A stretch of 64,000 nt of DNA from Bacteroidales bacterium (GCA_017429685.1 JAFROL010000022.1:1-64000), one strand, 5' to 3'. Shown: positions 51,113 through 60,740, counted from the first letter of the stretch. A program made the numbers and translations. The notes: generated by a model from the sequence alone, not told the origin.

Positions 51113-51149
51113 AAAACCTTCCGGAGATCACCTCTTTGGAAGGTTTTTG
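51113..51149. terminator. Bidirectional terminator between ilvE and the TIR-WG gene
   Basis: Stem AAAACCTTCC/GGAAGGTTTT with a 15-nt loop. T-rich tail on the plus strand, and the A-rich 5' side gives T on the minus strand. Confidence 0.85.
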
Positions 51150-51171
51150 TTTAATTGGAACAATTATCTTT

Positions 51172-52206
51172 TCAGTCAATCACCTTGCCGGTCTTGTCAA
51201 TTTTGTGCCAAGTGTCTTTTTTAAACAAGCCGACTTTGCCATATACTTCTGCCTTGCCGTTTGCGAAAGAACCAGCAAACTCCCACGTGCAGGGGATAAT
51301 CACTTTGCCGGTCTTGTCGATATAACCCCATTTACCGTTGAAATCTTTAACCGCAGCCAGGCCTTCCTGGAAGCCCCAAGCGTAATTCCACGTGCAGGGG
51401 ATGGCTACCTTACCGGTCTTGTCAATATAGCCCCACTTGTCGTTGGAATCTTTAACCCGAGCCAGGCCTTTGCGGAAAATATCAACGTCATTCCACGTGC
51501 AGGGGATGACCACCTTGCCGGTCTTGTCGATATAGCCCCACTTGCCGTTGGAATCTTTAACCCGAGCCAGCCCTTCGCTGAAGGGTTCAGCCAAATTCCA
51601 CGTGCAGGGGATGACCACCTTGTAGGTCTTGTCCTTAAAGCCATATTTTCCAGTGAGATAATCCTTGAATGGACTCAAAAACCCCACCTCTTTATCCAGT
51701 CTTGCCAGGCGTTCTTCGAGTTCTTGAAGCGGAGTTTTGGACGGGGTTGGTTGTGGTTTGGGGTGGGGCGGTGCGGGTTGTGTTTGTGGTGCCTCGAGGT
51801 TGAGCCATTTGCGCAGGTCGCGCATCAGGATGTTCCACTGGTCGGGGTTGCGTGAGTCGATATTGTTGCGGGTGCCGTAGACGAGCTTGAAGATGTTCTT
51901 GAGCGGCGCGTCGTCGAGCTTGACGAGCACCACGTGTTTGTTCTCGTCGTGGGCGTAGTTGAGTTCGCGGACGGTCCAATCGTTGTCGTAGTCGATGCCC
52001 AGATGTGCCGACGAATGCATAAAGAGCACCACTTCGGCGCGGTCAATGGCGGTGCATATCTTGGATGCGAACTGCGCCGAGGTCTCGATTCCGTCGAGGT
52101 CCACCCAGCATTTCACGCCCAGCTCGCGCTCAATCCGGTCGATGAGGGCAAAGACAGGCTCTTTGTTTACTCGCTTGTAACTGATGAAGATACGTTCGTT
52201 GGCCAT
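51172..52206 (-). CDS. TIR domain-WG repeat fusion protein
   Basis: 344 residues from ATG 52206. Residues 1-130 are a TIR domain: RIFISYKRVNKEPVFALID, KCWVDLDGIETSAQFASK, AEVVLFMHSSAHLG, and DWTVRELNYA, whose Glu (about residue 81) matches the NADase catalytic glutamate of SARM1-type TIRs. A proline-rich linker (about 135-160) joins five WG repeats (GKWGYIDKTGKVVIPC type). The repeat DNA has an exact 105-bp period (35 residues), with copies starting near 51286, 51391, 51496 and 51601, so it expanded recently. A TAAATTTG -7 box lies at 52234-52241. NAD-cleaving defence or signalling is plausible but inferred. Confidence 0.88.
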   Translation of the reverse strand: MANERIFISYKRVNKEPVFALIDRIERELGVKCWVDLDGIETSAQFASKICTAIDRAEVVLFMHSSAHLGIDYDNDWTVRELNYAHDENKHVVLVKLDDAPLKNIFKLVYGTRNNIDSRNPDQWNILMRDLRKWLNLEAPQTQPAPPHPKPQPTPSKTPLQELEERLARLDKEVGFLSPFKDYLTGKYGFKDKTYKVVIPCTWNLAEPFSEGLARVKDSNGKWGYIDKTGKVVIPCTWNDVDIFRKGLARVKDSNDKWGYIDKTGKVAIPCTWNYAWGFQEGLAAVKDFNGKWGYIDKTGKVIIPCTWEFAGSFANGKAEVYGKVGLFKKDTWHKIDKTGKVID

Positions 52207-52399
52207 AGTGGTATGTTGTAGTGTTTCGAATTGCAAATTTACACATTTTTTTTCGATTTCGGCGGAAAATGACCGACATTTTCCATAGCCAAAACACTAT
52301 GCCTGCATAGTACCTGGTAGGGGGCTTGGTGAGCCGGCCTTTTGGTTGCGGTTTTTGCAGCCGGGCGTTATGGTCCGGAACGGCACCGTGGTGCAAAAG

Positions 52400-52425
52400 A
52401 AAAGCGCCCGCTGTGGGGCGCTTTT
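52400..52425 (-). terminator. Terminator of gcvH
   Basis: Stem AAAAGCGCCC/GGGCGCTTTT with a six-base loop, T-rich on the minus strand (TTTTCTTTTGC). It begins 45 nt after the gcvH stop. Confidence 0.82.
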
Positions 52426-52470
52426 GTTGTCACTGCCGTGGGCAGTTTTTCCGTTAAGGGATGCTATGGC

Positions 52471-52848
52471 TTAGGCACCGATTTTGGCCTTGTAGGCAGC
52501 GGCGTCGAGCAGAGCGTCGACATCGGCAGCGTTGGCGGGTTTGAACTTGATGATCCAGCCTTCGCCATAGGGGTCGTTGTTGATGGACGAAGCGTCCTCG
52601 AGGGCGCTGTTGAACTCGACAACCTCGCCGGTGCAGGGCATCAGCAGGTCGGCAACGGTCTTGACGGCCTCAATCGAGCCGAAAGCCTCGCCAGCCTCAA
52701 CGGTGTCGCCTTCGCAGTCGACATCAACAAAAACGATGTCGCCAAGTTCGTGCTGTGCATAGTCGGTGATGCCAACAACAGCGATGTCGCCTTCCATTCT
52801 TACCCATTCGTCATCCTGGGTATACTTCAAATTTTCGGGAATGTTCAT
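52471..52848 (-). CDS. gcvH: Glycine cleavage system H protein
   Basis: 125 residues. Carries a lipoyl group that shuttles aminomethyl between the P, T and L proteins. The lipoylation lysine is in [14 protein letters not shown] (about residue 63). [20 protein letters not shown] and [13 protein letters not shown] are family hallmarks. It is monocistronic here with no gcvT or gcvP adjacent. Length and sequence are those of the housekeeping protein, not of the GcvH-L form that accompanies SirTM in Gram-positive bacteria. Confidence 0.96.
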   Translation of the reverse strand: MNIPENLKYTQDDEWVRMEGDIAVVGITDYAQHELGDIVFVDVDCEGDTVEAGEAFGSIEAVKTVADLLMPCTGEVVEFNSALEDASSINNDPYGEGWIIKFKPANAADVDALLDAAAYKAKIGA

Positions 52849-52986
52849 AATTTTCTGTTTTATTAAATGATTATTAATTCTGTTTTATTTATTGGTTTGC
52901 AATGTGTTGCATCTTCTTTTGCGGAGGATGGCGCATTGTTTTCAAAATTCAAAAATACACTTTTTAGTCCGTATGGCAAAATTTTT

Positions 52987-53017
52987 TTTGTGATGTGGAT
53001 TTTTTTTTCTACTTTTG
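52987..53017 (+). promoter_or_regulatory. Promoter of rho
   Basis: TTTG (52987-52990), a 19-bp spacer, TACTTTTG (53010-53017). The rho start is about 140 nt further, so the transcript has a long AT-rich leader, as autoregulated rho genes often do. Confidence 0.85.
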
Positions 53018-53160
53018 CGAAACGAAAGAAGAACGCCAACGACGCTTCTTTTCAAATAAATCCACTTATTAATAGATAGTTATAGTAAAAATTAGTTTTC
53101 ACTGACTGGTTGCAAAAAATCAAGAAAATGTTGATTTTGCACAGTTAATAGTAATCATAG

Positions 53161-55251
53161 ATGTACAATAAATCTGAACTCTCTGCAAAAGCTCAAATCG
53201 AACTGATTGACATTGCAAAAGAACTAGGCGTGCACCGTGCCGACCGTTTGGACGCACAGGAACTGATATACAAAATCCTTGATGTTCAAGCCAATACCCC
53301 TTCCGATAAAAACCAGCAGGGCGACGACCAGCCGCACCAGCGCCAACGCCACGCACGTATTAAACCCGTGCCGGTAGCTGAGTCGAATGCCAAAAACTAT
53401 AAAGCCCACAAGGAAAAGGCTGCCCGCGCTGCCAAGGCTGCCAGCCAGTATGCCGCAGCGGTACCTGCAAGTCCGGAACCGACCAGTGTTGCCGATGAGA
53501 AGTATGAGCCGGAATTCAATTTGAATATCAGTGACTTGGAAATTCCCGTTGTGCCGATGGTCCCCGAAGTGGCAAGTCCCAAAGAATATTTCCAGAAGCG
53601 CAGCCAAGAGAGCACGGTCGACAACAGTGTACGTGACGACGAGCCCGCTGGCGCCGACCAGACGGATGCCGCTGGTGTCGAGGCCGTTGTCCAACCGAAG
53701 CGCCATCGTGGACGCCCCTCGCGCAAGGAACTCGAGGCCCGAAACCGCGCAGCCGTAGAGGCCGGCGACACAACCGCTCCGGAAGAAGCGGATGCCGCAA
53801 CGGCAGCACCGGCAGAAGCTGTGCAGCAGGATGTTGCCGCCGAGCCGTCAAAACGCCGCGGCCGCAAGTCGAAAAAACAGAAAAATGGCGAGGCGAACTC
53901 CGATGGCGAAGCCAAAAGTGGAGAAAACGTTGCCGAAGGCGCCGAACCCGTCGCCGAACAGCCGTCGCAGCCTGTGCCGAACGGAGAAAAGAATGATAAC
54001 GGACGCGACCAGCACCGTTCGGAGCAACGCCAACAGAACGGTCAGGGTCAAAACCAAGGCCAGTCTTTCCAGCACAAGCAGAAAAACAACCAGAACGGCG
54101 GCAACCCGCGCCGTCAGGAGTTCCCCTATGAGGTCGACGGTTTTGTTGAGGCTGAGGGAGTGCTGGAACTGTCGCCCGACGGTTTCGGTTTCCTCCGTTC
54201 GTCGGACTACAACTATCTGGCTTCGCCCGACGATATCTTCCTGACACAGCAGCAGATAAAGAACTATGGCCTCAAGCCCGGCGACACGGTGCGCTGCACC
54301 ATCCGTCCGCCGCGCGACGTGGAAAAATATTTCCCCGTAGTCAAGATTCTTAAAATCAACGGTCTCAACCCCGAAGAGATTCGCGACCGCGTGCCCTTCG
54401 AATCGTTGACACCCCTTTTCCCGCAGGAGAAGTTCAACCTGACGGGTCATCCGCAGGAGACTCTCTCGACGCGAATCATAGACCTTTTCACCCCTATCGG
54501 AAAGGGTCAGCGCGGCCTTATCGTGGCCCAGCCAAAGACAGGTAAGACCACGCTGCTCAAGGAGATAGCCAATGCCATAGCTTATAACCATCCGGATGTG
54601 TACCTGATGGTGCTGCTCATTGACGAGCGTCCCGAAGAGGTGACCGATATGCAGCGCAGCGTCAATGCAGAAGTCATCGCCTCGACCTTCGACGAGCCTG
54701 CTGAACGCCACGTGCGCATCGCCAACATCGTTCTCGAAAAGGCCAAGCGAATGACCGAATGCGGTCACGATGTGGTCATTGTGCTCGACTCCATTACGCG
54801 TCTGGCGCGAGCCTACAATACCGTGCAGCCCGCTTCGGGCAAGGTGCTGTCGGGCGGTGTCGAGGCCAATGCCCTGCAGAAGCCCAAGCGCTTCTTCGGT
54901 GCAGCCCGCAAGATTGAGAATGGCGGCTCGCTGACTATCATAGCCACGGCACTGACCGAGACGGGTTCGAAGATGGACGACGTCATCTTTGAAGAGTTCA
55001 AGGGTACCGGCAATATGGAGCTGCAGCTCGACCGCCGTCTGGCCAACAAGCGCATATGGCCAGCCATCGACATCGTCAGCTCGTCGACACGTCGCGACGA
55101 CCTGTTGGTAAAGCAGGATGTGCTGTCACGTATGCTCGTGCTTCGCAACCAGCTGACCGACCTCAACCCCGTCGAGGCGATGGAGATGCTGAAACGCTTT
55201 ATGTCCAACACCAAAAACAACGAAGAGTTCATCTTCTCGATGGACAAGTAG
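53161..55251 (+). CDS. rho: Transcription termination factor Rho with long disordered insert
   Basis: 696 residues against about 420 in E. coli. Residues 1-45 are the Rho N-terminal helix bundle ([19 protein letters not shown]). Residues about 46-320 are low complexity: Ala/Glu/Pro-rich, a [13 protein letters not shown] basic patch, then Gln/Asn/Gly-rich ([19 protein letters not shown]). The RNA-binding cold-shock domain begins near 322 ([19 protein letters not shown]). Walker [12 protein letters not shown] is near 457, then [27 protein letters not shown] and [12 protein letters not shown] similar insert in Bacteroides thetaiotaomicron Rho has been reported to drive phase separation. Confidence 0.96.
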   Translation: MYNKSELSAKAQIELIDIAKELGVHRADRLDAQELIYKILDVQANTPSDKNQQGDDQPHQRQRHARIKPVPVAESNAKNYKAHKEKAARAAKAASQYAAAVPASPEPTSVADEKYEPEFNLNISDLEIPVVPMVPEVASPKEYFQKRSQESTVDNSVRDDEPAGADQTDAAGVEAVVQPKRHRGRPSRKELEARNRAAVEAGDTTAPEEADAATAAPAEAVQQDVAAEPSKRRGRKSKKQKNGEANSDGEAKSGENVAEGAEPVAEQPSQPVPNGEKNDNGRDQHRSEQRQQNGQGQNQGQSFQHKQKNNQNGGNPRRQEFPYEVDGFVEAEGVLELSPDGFGFLRSSDYNYLASPDDIFLTQQQIKNYGLKPGDTVRCTIRPPRDVEKYFPVVKILKINGLNPEEIRDRVPFESLTPLFPQEKFNLTGHPQETLSTRIIDLFTPIGKGQRGLIVAQPKTGKTTLLKEIANAIAYNHPDVYLMVLLIDERPEEVTDMQRSVNAEVIASTFDEPAERHVRIANIVLEKAKRMTECGHDVVIVLDSITRLARAYNTVQPASGKVLSGGVEANALQKPKRFFGAARKIENGGSLTIIATALTETGSKMDDVIFEEFKGTGNMELQLDRRLANKRIWPAIDIVSSSTRRDDLLVKQDVLSRMLVLRNQLTDLNPVEAMEMLKRFMSNTKNNEEFIFSMDK

Positions 55252-55261
55252 GAGAGTTGTA

Positions 55262-55340
55262 TAATTGTTGTGTTATCGTGTTATCGTGTTATCGCGTTAT
55301 TTCGTTATAACGTTATAACGCGATAACGATATAACGAAAT
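55262..55340. repeat. GTTATCGTG / CGTTATAACG spacer repeats
   Basis: GTGTTATCGTGTTATCG units followed by CGTTATAACG palindromes and CGATAACGATATAACG, between rho and the aldolase gene. Confidence 0.8.
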
Positions 55341-55358
55341 TATAAAGTATTAAAATAA

Positions 55359-56384
55359 ATGAAAAGAGGATTCGGTAGCGACAACCATTCGGGGTTCAGT
55401 CCCGAGGTAATTGATGCCCTTGTGCGGGCTAACGACCGCCACGCGTTGGCATACGGCGACGACGAGGTCACGGAACGACTGAGAGTGCTGATCAAGGACA
55501 CTTTCGGCCCGCAGGCCAGTATCTACCTTGTTTTCAACGGTACGGGCGCCAATGTGTTGAGCATCGATGCTATGTGCCGCTCATATGAAGCTGTGGTATG
55601 TGCCGAAACGGCCCACATCAACGTCGACGAATGCGGTGCGCCGCAGCGTGTAGTCGGCTGTCGCCTGCTGACTGTGGACACCCCCGACGGCAAGCTGACG
55701 CCCGCGCTGGTCAAGACGCGTCTGCACGGCTTTGGCTTTGAGCATCATTCGCAACCTAAGGCCATAAGCATCAGCCAGCCCACGGAACTGGGAACGCTCT
55801 ATACGCTCGACGAAATCCGTGCCCTTGCCGACCTGGCGCACAGCTACAATATGTATCTGCATATCGACGGAGCGCGTCTGGCCAACGCGGCTGTAGCATT
55901 GGGCTGTTCGTTCAAGGAGATGACCACCGACCAGGGCGTTGACGTGCTGAGCTTTGGCGGCACCAAGAACGGGCTGATTATGGGCGAGAGCTGCGTGATA
56001 CTGAATCCGGCTCTGGACAACTATATGCTATATCGTCGCAAGCAGATGACCCAGCTGGGAAGCAAGATGCGCTTTATGGCCGCCCAGATGGAATGCTATA
56101 TCGAAAGTGGTATGTGGCGCCGCAATGCCGAGCACAGCAACCGTATGGCGCAACTGCTGTACAACGAATTGCGCGATGTGCCGACGGTCCGAGTGATGTA
56201 CCCTGTCCAGGTCAACAGCGTCTTCGTGCAGCTGCCCCGCGAGGTGTGGACATCGTTGCAGGAGGATTATTTCTTCTACGACTGGGACGAGGATGCTAAT
56301 GTGGTGCGCTGGATGTGCTCGTTCGACACGACGGAGGACGACATACGCAACTTTGTGCAGGCGTTGAAAAACAGGCTGAAATGA
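55359..56384 (+). CDS. Low-specificity L-threonine aldolase-type PLP enzyme
   Basis: 341 residues, fold type I PLP enzyme of the beta-eliminating lyase group. FGSDNHSGFSPEVIDAL start, VFNGTGANVLSIDAM, ETAHINVDECGAP, LHIDGARLANAAVALG (Asp contacting PLP) and LSFGGTKNG with the PLP lysine. It splits L-threonine or allo-threonine into glycine and acetaldehyde. The product could feed the glycine cleavage system, whose gcvH lies 2.5 kb upstream. Side specificity cannot be read from the sequence. Confidence 0.9.
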   Translation: MKRGFGSDNHSGFSPEVIDALVRANDRHALAYGDDEVTERLRVLIKDTFGPQASIYLVFNGTGANVLSIDAMCRSYEAVVCAETAHINVDECGAPQRVVGCRLLTVDTPDGKLTPALVKTRLHGFGFEHHSQPKAISISQPTELGTLYTLDEIRALADLAHSYNMYLHIDGARLANAAVALGCSFKEMTTDQGVDVLSFGGTKNGLIMGESCVILNPALDNYMLYRRKQMTQLGSKMRFMAAQMECYIESGMWRRNAEHSNRMAQLLYNELRDVPTVRVMYPVQVNSVFVQLPREVWTSLQEDYFFYDWDEDANVVRWMCSFDTTEDDIRNFVQALKNRLK

Positions 56385-56426
56385 CCGATTCGTCGGCTGG
56401 CGGTGTAAAACCAAACAGAGCCAAAA

Positions 56427-56885
56427 ATGGAGATGAAAATTCAGAAATGCGATATTGGACACCTGCGGGAATACGGCAGGATATACGCCGCCGCGTTTTC
56501 GGGTGAGCCGTGGAATGACCCTTGGAGCGAAGAGGACGCAACTGTCCACGTGAAGGAAATCATTGAATCGCCGCAGTCGTACGGCATCGAATGCGTGGCT
56601 GACGGCAAGGTGGTGGGATTCCTACTGGGGACATCTATGCTGTTCCACTACGGACGCACATTCGAGATCAACGACCTTGCTGTAGACCCTCAATGTCAAG
56701 GTTCTGGCATTGCCAAGCGCCTTATGGACAGGGCAATGAAGGATCTGAAAGAGATGGGCATTGTCGGAGTGCATCTGATTACTGCTGCAGACGGCTGGCT
56801 GAAGGATTTCTACGCGAAATACGGATTCCGCCGCGAGGAAAGGGTGATGCTGATGGGGATGGAGATGGACGGCAGTGTTTTATGA
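56427..56885 (+). CDS. GNAT family N-acetyltransferase
   Basis: 152 residues (alternative ATG at 56433). N-terminus GHLREYGRIYAAAFSGEPWN is typical of a GNAT branch related to AAC(6')-like enzymes. The acetyl-CoA loop is VDPQCQGSGIAKRLMDRAM (about residues 87-105), and the end WLKDFYAKYGFRREER is the usual GNAT C-terminal strand. Its stop overlaps that of the convergent histidine kinase gene by 6 nt. The acceptor is unknown. Confidence 0.9.
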   Translation: MEMKIQKCDIGHLREYGRIYAAAFSGEPWNDPWSEEDATVHVKEIIESPQSYGIECVADGKVVGFLLGTSMLFHYGRTFEINDLAVDPQCQGSGIAKRLMDRAMKDLKEMGIVGVHLITAADGWLKDFYAKYGFRREERVMLMGMEMDGSVL

Positions 56886-58430
56886 TTGTGTGAGGGTTAT
56901 GCGGAACACGCTGCCCTGGCCGGGGACGGAATATTTGAGGGCTATGCGGCCGTTGTGATATTCCTGTATGATGCGGCGTGCCAGCGAGAGACCCAGTCCC
57001 CATCCGCGCTGCTTGGTGGAGTAGCCCGACTCGAAGATGTATTTCTGCTGCGAGGCGGGGATGCCCTTGCCGGTGTCGCAGAGGTCGATGTAGATATGGT
57101 TGCTTTCGAGGGTCAGGATTGTGGAGAAAGTGCCTTTGCCTTCCATAGCGTCGATGGCGTTCTTGCAGATGTTTTCGATTACCCATTCGAAGAGATATCG
57201 GTTGAGGGGAGCCATAACAGGCCGGTCGGGCAGGGTGGTGACAAAGTTGACCTTGCGGGGGCTGCGTTTTTCCATATAGCTGATAGTGTGGCGAATGACT
57301 TCGCAAACATCTTCGGGTTTCAGCTCGGGGACGCTACCGATTTTTGAAAATCGGCGCGCTATGGTGTCGAGGCGGTCGATATCCTTTCGGATTTCGCCAA
57401 GGTAGGGTTCTTCAAGGGTTTTGCCTTCCAGATAGTCAGCCCATCCCGACAGTGAGGAGATAGGGGTGCCGAGTTGGTGTGCCGTTTCCTTGGCCATACC
57501 CACCCATACGCGGTTTTCCTCTTCGCTGCGGGCAGTGCGGAACAGGTTGTATGAAACGAGCAGCAGTACCAGCGCCAGGAAGAGATAGATAAGCGGAATG
57601 ATGCGCAGCAGTTTGAGCATAGGTGTGGGCTCATAGTAGACGAATGCCGTCTGGTTGTTGGCCAGCTGGAGGGTGATGGGCTGGTTTTCGTTGGCCATCA
57701 GTCTCAGTTTGTTGCTCAGTTTTTGCGGCGTGTCAAAGTCGTGTGGGTTGATGTTGCCCGATCCGAGGATGTTCTGCTTGCTGCTGTCGACGACGATGAC
57801 GGGGACGAAGACGCTGTTGTTAGTCACTTCAGACAGGAACGAGCGGTTCAGGTTGTCGAGAGTGGCACGCATATCGCTGTATATCTGCGATTCGCGGTAG
57901 ATGAGCGTGAGTGGTATGCCCCACACTGAGTAGTGGAACGGAGGGTTGTCGCTGAAGTTCTGAAGCATTTCGTCGGTCACCTTGGTGCCTATCAGCTGTC
58001 CGTCTTCCTGGATGGTGGGTTTGATGTTGCCACAACTGGTTATGACCGAGTCGCGGTTGATGATCATAAAGGGTGTGCGACTGCTGTCGACGATGTAGGA
58101 GACGTAGGAGAGGTAGAATTCGGCGTCGGAGCCCAAGTCCTTGTTGTTGAACGACTGAAGCACGTCGATGTAGAGTTTCACCTTGCGGCGTTCGTCGATG
58201 GCCACTTCGTTGAAGAAGGTCTCGGTCGAGGTCATCAGCTCGGCTTTCTGGCTGATGGCGCTGGCCCAGATGCGCACTTTCTCTTCTTCCGATTTGCGTA
58301 TCTGCTGCACGAAGGTGTTGATGATCCACAGGGCGGCCAGACCCAAAATGATGGTTATGGACAGGATGGCCCATTTGCCTTTGCGGGGCTTTTTGAATTT
58401 GGGATTATGGGCTTTTGGTTTCGGACTCAT
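56880..58430 (-). CDS. Membrane sensor histidine kinase
   Basis: 516 residues from ATG 58430. Membrane helix at about 22-42, a large periplasmic sensor (about 45-305) and a second helix (about 307-328). The H-box is AKETAHQLGTPISSLSGW with the phospho-accepting His near residue 345. The catalytic domain has ENICKNAIDAM (N box), LCDTGKGIPAS and GWGLGLSLARRI. There is no HAMP-like linker and no receiver. The ATG overlaps the TGA of the upstream permease gene (ATGA). No response regulator gene is adjacent, so it is an orphan here. Confidence 0.93.
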   Translation of the reverse strand: MSPKPKAHNPKFKKPRKGKWAILSITIILGLAALWIINTFVQQIRKSEEEKVRIWASAISQKAELMTSTETFFNEVAIDERRKVKLYIDVLQSFNNKDLGSDAEFYLSYVSYIVDSSRTPFMIINRDSVITSCGNIKPTIQEDGQLIGTKVTDEMLQNFSDNPPFHYSVWGIPLTLIYRESQIYSDMRATLDNLNRSFLSEVTNNSVFVPVIVVDSSKQNILGSGNINPHDFDTPQKLSNKLRLMANENQPITLQLANNQTAFVYYEPTPMLKLLRIIPLIYLFLALVLLLVSYNLFRTARSEEENRVWVGMAKETAHQLGTPISSLSGWADYLEGKTLEEPYLGEIRKDIDRLDTIARRFSKIGSVPELKPEDVCEVIRHTISYMEKRSPRKVNFVTTLPDRPVMAPLNRYLFEWVIENICKNAIDAMEGKGTFSTILTLESNHIYIDLCDTGKGIPASQQKYIFESGYSTKQRGWGLGLSLARRIIQEYHNGRIALKYSVPGQGSVFRITLTQS

Positions 58431-59647
58431 TCTTGACGTGTTGTTTTGGCGGGGTCGATGTGCGAAATGTAGGTGGCTGGGACGAGGAGTGCCGCGGTGG
58501 CGATGGCGAAGGTGCCGATGCTTACGAGGATGAAAATCATCGGGTTGGCATCGATGGGGACGAACGACATCGAATAGCTCTCGCTGTCGAGCCTGACCAA
58601 ACGGAAATGCACCTGCACAAAGCATAGCAGTGCCGCCAGCAGGTTGCCGACAATCAGGCCTTTACCCACAATGGTGGTAGCTTTGAGGATGAAGATGCGG
58701 CGTATGGAGCGGTTGGTGCTGCCAAGGGTTTTGAGAAGTCCGATCATCGAGGTCTTCTCGAAAATCATTATCAGCAAGGCCGATACCACCGAGGCGGAGC
58801 AGACGATGGCCATAATGATGAGAATCAGTGCGATGTTGGAATTGAGCAATTGCAGCCAGGCGAACATCGACGGCTGTTCTTCGACGACCGACGTCACCGC
58901 CAGGTCGGGACGCGTGGCGCCTTTGACTGCGTCGAGGGCCTCGTCGAGGCGTTTGAAATCGGTGATAAGCACTTCGTATGTCGACGCGGCGTTGCCGTCC
59001 CATCCGTTGAGGTTGCGCAGCTGGCCGATGTCGCCAATGATGTAGTGGTCGTCGAACTCGCTGAGGTCGGTGTTATAGATGCCCACGATGCTGAAGGCGC
59101 GGGCCCTGTAGGTGTTGCCAGCCCAGAAATAGGTGCGCGCCTTGTCGCCGGTGTCGAGGTGCATCTTCTGTGCCAGCCGCTGCGAGACGATTATCTCATT
59201 GCTGGCAGAGCTGTCGGAGGTGTGGGCAAAACGTCCGCGCACCAGGTTGCCGGCAAAGAAGGCAGTGTCAAACGAGGTGTCAACACCTTTGAAGACAATA
59301 CCTTGTATCTGGTCGTCGGTTTTCAGCATACCGCCTTTGCTGGCCGTGGGCTGCACGTGCGACACCTGTGGCAGTGTGGCGATCTGGCGCAGCTCGTCGT
59401 CGCTGATTGCGACAACGGCATCGTCGTAGTCGTTGACCCACGCATAGCTGCGAACATTGATATGTGCACCGAAGCCGATGACCTTTTCGGTGATTTCGCG
59501 TTGGAAACCACGCAGGATACAGATAGCCATAATCATCACCACTACACCGAGGGCTATGGTGTAGGTGGCAATGTTGACCAACGGACGCGAGAAGTTGCTC
59601 TTGTCGCGTTGCAGGAACCGTCGTGCTATCAGACGTTCGTACTTCAA
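58427..59647 (-). CDS. FtsX-like ABC transporter permease (LolC/LolE type)
   Basis: 406 residues with four membrane helices: one at about 25-48, then a periplasmic MacB-like domain to about 265, then three helices at about 275-300, 320-345 and 375-395. The first helix and the following segment (FQREITEKVIGFGAHINV) fit the LolC/E branch, which lifts lipoproteins from the inner membrane. No ATPase gene is next to it. The start appears to be TTG (59647), because no ATG or GTG precedes KYERLIARRFL. It overlaps the kinase gene by four bases. Confidence 0.88.
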   Translation of the reverse strand: MKYERLIARRFLQRDKSNFSRPLVNIATYTIALGVVVMIMAICILRGFQREITEKVIGFGAHINVRSYAWVNDYDDAVVAISDDELRQIATLPQVSHVQPTASKGGMLKTDDQIQGIVFKGVDTSFDTAFFAGNLVRGRFAHTSDSSASNEIIVSQRLAQKMHLDTGDKARTYFWAGNTYRARAFSIVGIYNTDLSEFDDHYIIGDIGQLRNLNGWDGNAASTYEVLITDFKRLDEALDAVKGATRPDLAVTSVVEEQPSMFAWLQLLNSNIALILIIMAIVCSASVVSALLIMIFEKTSMIGLLKTLGSTNRSIRRIFILKATTIVGKGLIVGNLLAALLCFVQVHFRLVRLDSESYSMSFVPIDANPMIFILVSIGTFAIATAALLVPATYISHIDPAKTTRQE

Positions 59648-59654
59648 GGTGATG

Positions 59655-59758
59655 GGAGTAGCGATTGCGTTAGTGTGTTATTGCGTTAATGCGTTAGTGG
59701 CTGTCGTAGTAGTACTTACACAATAACGCACTAACGCAATAACGCAATAATAACGCAT
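59655..59758. repeat. GCGTTATTGCGTTA repeats, inverted arrangement
   Basis: GCGTTAGTGTGTTATTGCG words and, 40 nt later, their reverse complements (CAATAACGCACTAACGCAAT), which can form a long hairpin. They fill the gap between the permease and tpiA. Confidence 0.88.
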
Positions 59759-59760
59759 TA

Positions 59761-60522
59761 TCAGAATGCCAGAGCGATGTTGATGAAGTCGTCGGCTTGG
59801 AGCGAAGCACCGCCTATCAGGCCACCGTCGACATCGGGGTTGGCAAACAGCTCCTTGGCGTTCGAAGGCTTGCAGCTGCCGCCATAGAGGATACTGGTCT
59901 CGTCGGCCACGGCTTTGCCGTATTTTTCGGCTATGAGGCCACGGATGTAGGCGTGGATTTCCTGTGCCTGCTGCGGTGTGGCGGTCTTGCCGGTGCCGAT
60001 GGCCCAGACAGGTTCGTAGGCGATGATGACATTGGCGAACTGCTCGGCGCTGAGGTGGAAGAGTCCGTCGGTGATCTGGCGTTTGACGACGTCGAACTGC
60101 TTGCCGGCTTCACGCTCTTCGAGCACCTCGCCGCAGCACACGATGGGCTTGATGTCGTGCTGCAGCAGCTGGTCGACCTTGCGGGCTACCGTGGCGTCGG
60201 TCTCGCCATAGTAGGCGCGGCGCTCGCTGTGGCCTACGATGCAGTAGGGGATGTCCATCGACTCGAGCATTTCGGCGCTGACCTCGCCGGTGTAGGCGCC
60301 TTTCTCGTTGTCGTTGACGTTCTGTGCGCCGACCTCAAAATAGGAGTCGTTGCTGTAGTCGCTGCACATTTCGAGGTAGGGGAAAGGCGGGCAGATGATC
60401 ATCAGTGTGTTGTCGCCCAGTTTGGTCTCTTCCAGTTTGGTCATTATACTATCGACAAGTTCGTCAGCCTCGTCGAATTTCTTGTTCATTTTCCAGTTTC
60501 CTGCTACAATGTTTTTTCTCAT
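59761..60522 (-). CDS. tpiA: Triosephosphate isomerase
   Basis: 253 residues, TIM barrel interconverting dihydroxyacetone phosphate and glyceraldehyde 3-phosphate. [13 protein letters not shown] (Asn, Lys catalytic), [15 protein letters not shown] (catalytic His), [21 protein letters not shown] (catalytic Glu) and the phosphate loop [11 protein letters not shown] then GGLIGGASL. It lies downstream of the redoxin gene across a 211-nt repeat-filled gap. Confidence 0.98.
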   Translation of the reverse strand: MRKNIVAGNWKMNKKFDEADELVDSIMTKLEETKLGDNTLMIICPPFPYLEMCSDYSNDSYFEVGAQNVNDNEKGAYTGEVSAEMLESMDIPYCIVGHSERRAYYGETDATVARKVDQLLQHDIKPIVCCGEVLEEREAGKQFDVVKRQITDGLFHLSAEQFANVIIAYEPVWAIGTGKTATPQQAQEIHAYIRGLIAEKYGKAVADETSILYGGSCKPSNAKELFANPDVDGGLIGGASLQADDFINIALAF

Positions 60523-60573
60523 AGCTGTGTTGTTTTTAATGTTAATAATATTATTTTATTTGTTAATTCGTTA

Positions 60574-60740
60574 ATAAGGGAAGTTAAGGGAAGTTAAGGG
60601 AAGTTAAGGGGAGTTAAGGGACAATACATAATGAATTGTGATTAGTGAATTGTGAATAGACCGCGACAGCCTCGCTTTCCGCTTTCCGCTTTCCGTTTTC
60701 CGCTCTCCGTTCTCCGCTCTCCGTTCTCCGTTCTCAGTGC
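60574..60740 (-). repeat. Decamer, GAATTGTGA and heptamer repeats behind the redoxin stop
   Basis: Three repeat families in a row: AAGTTAAGGG units (60574-60622), GAATTGTGATTAGTGAATTG words (60632-60658) and a heptamer array of CTTTCCG, TTCTCCG and TTTTCCG (60673-60737) that runs into the redoxin stop codon at 60734-60736. Confidence 0.9.

Noticed and set aside
52471..52848. GcvH as the partner of the SirTM operon
   Set aside because: It is a typical housekeeping GcvH located 26 kb away in another operon. It could still be a substrate but nothing in the sequence shows it.
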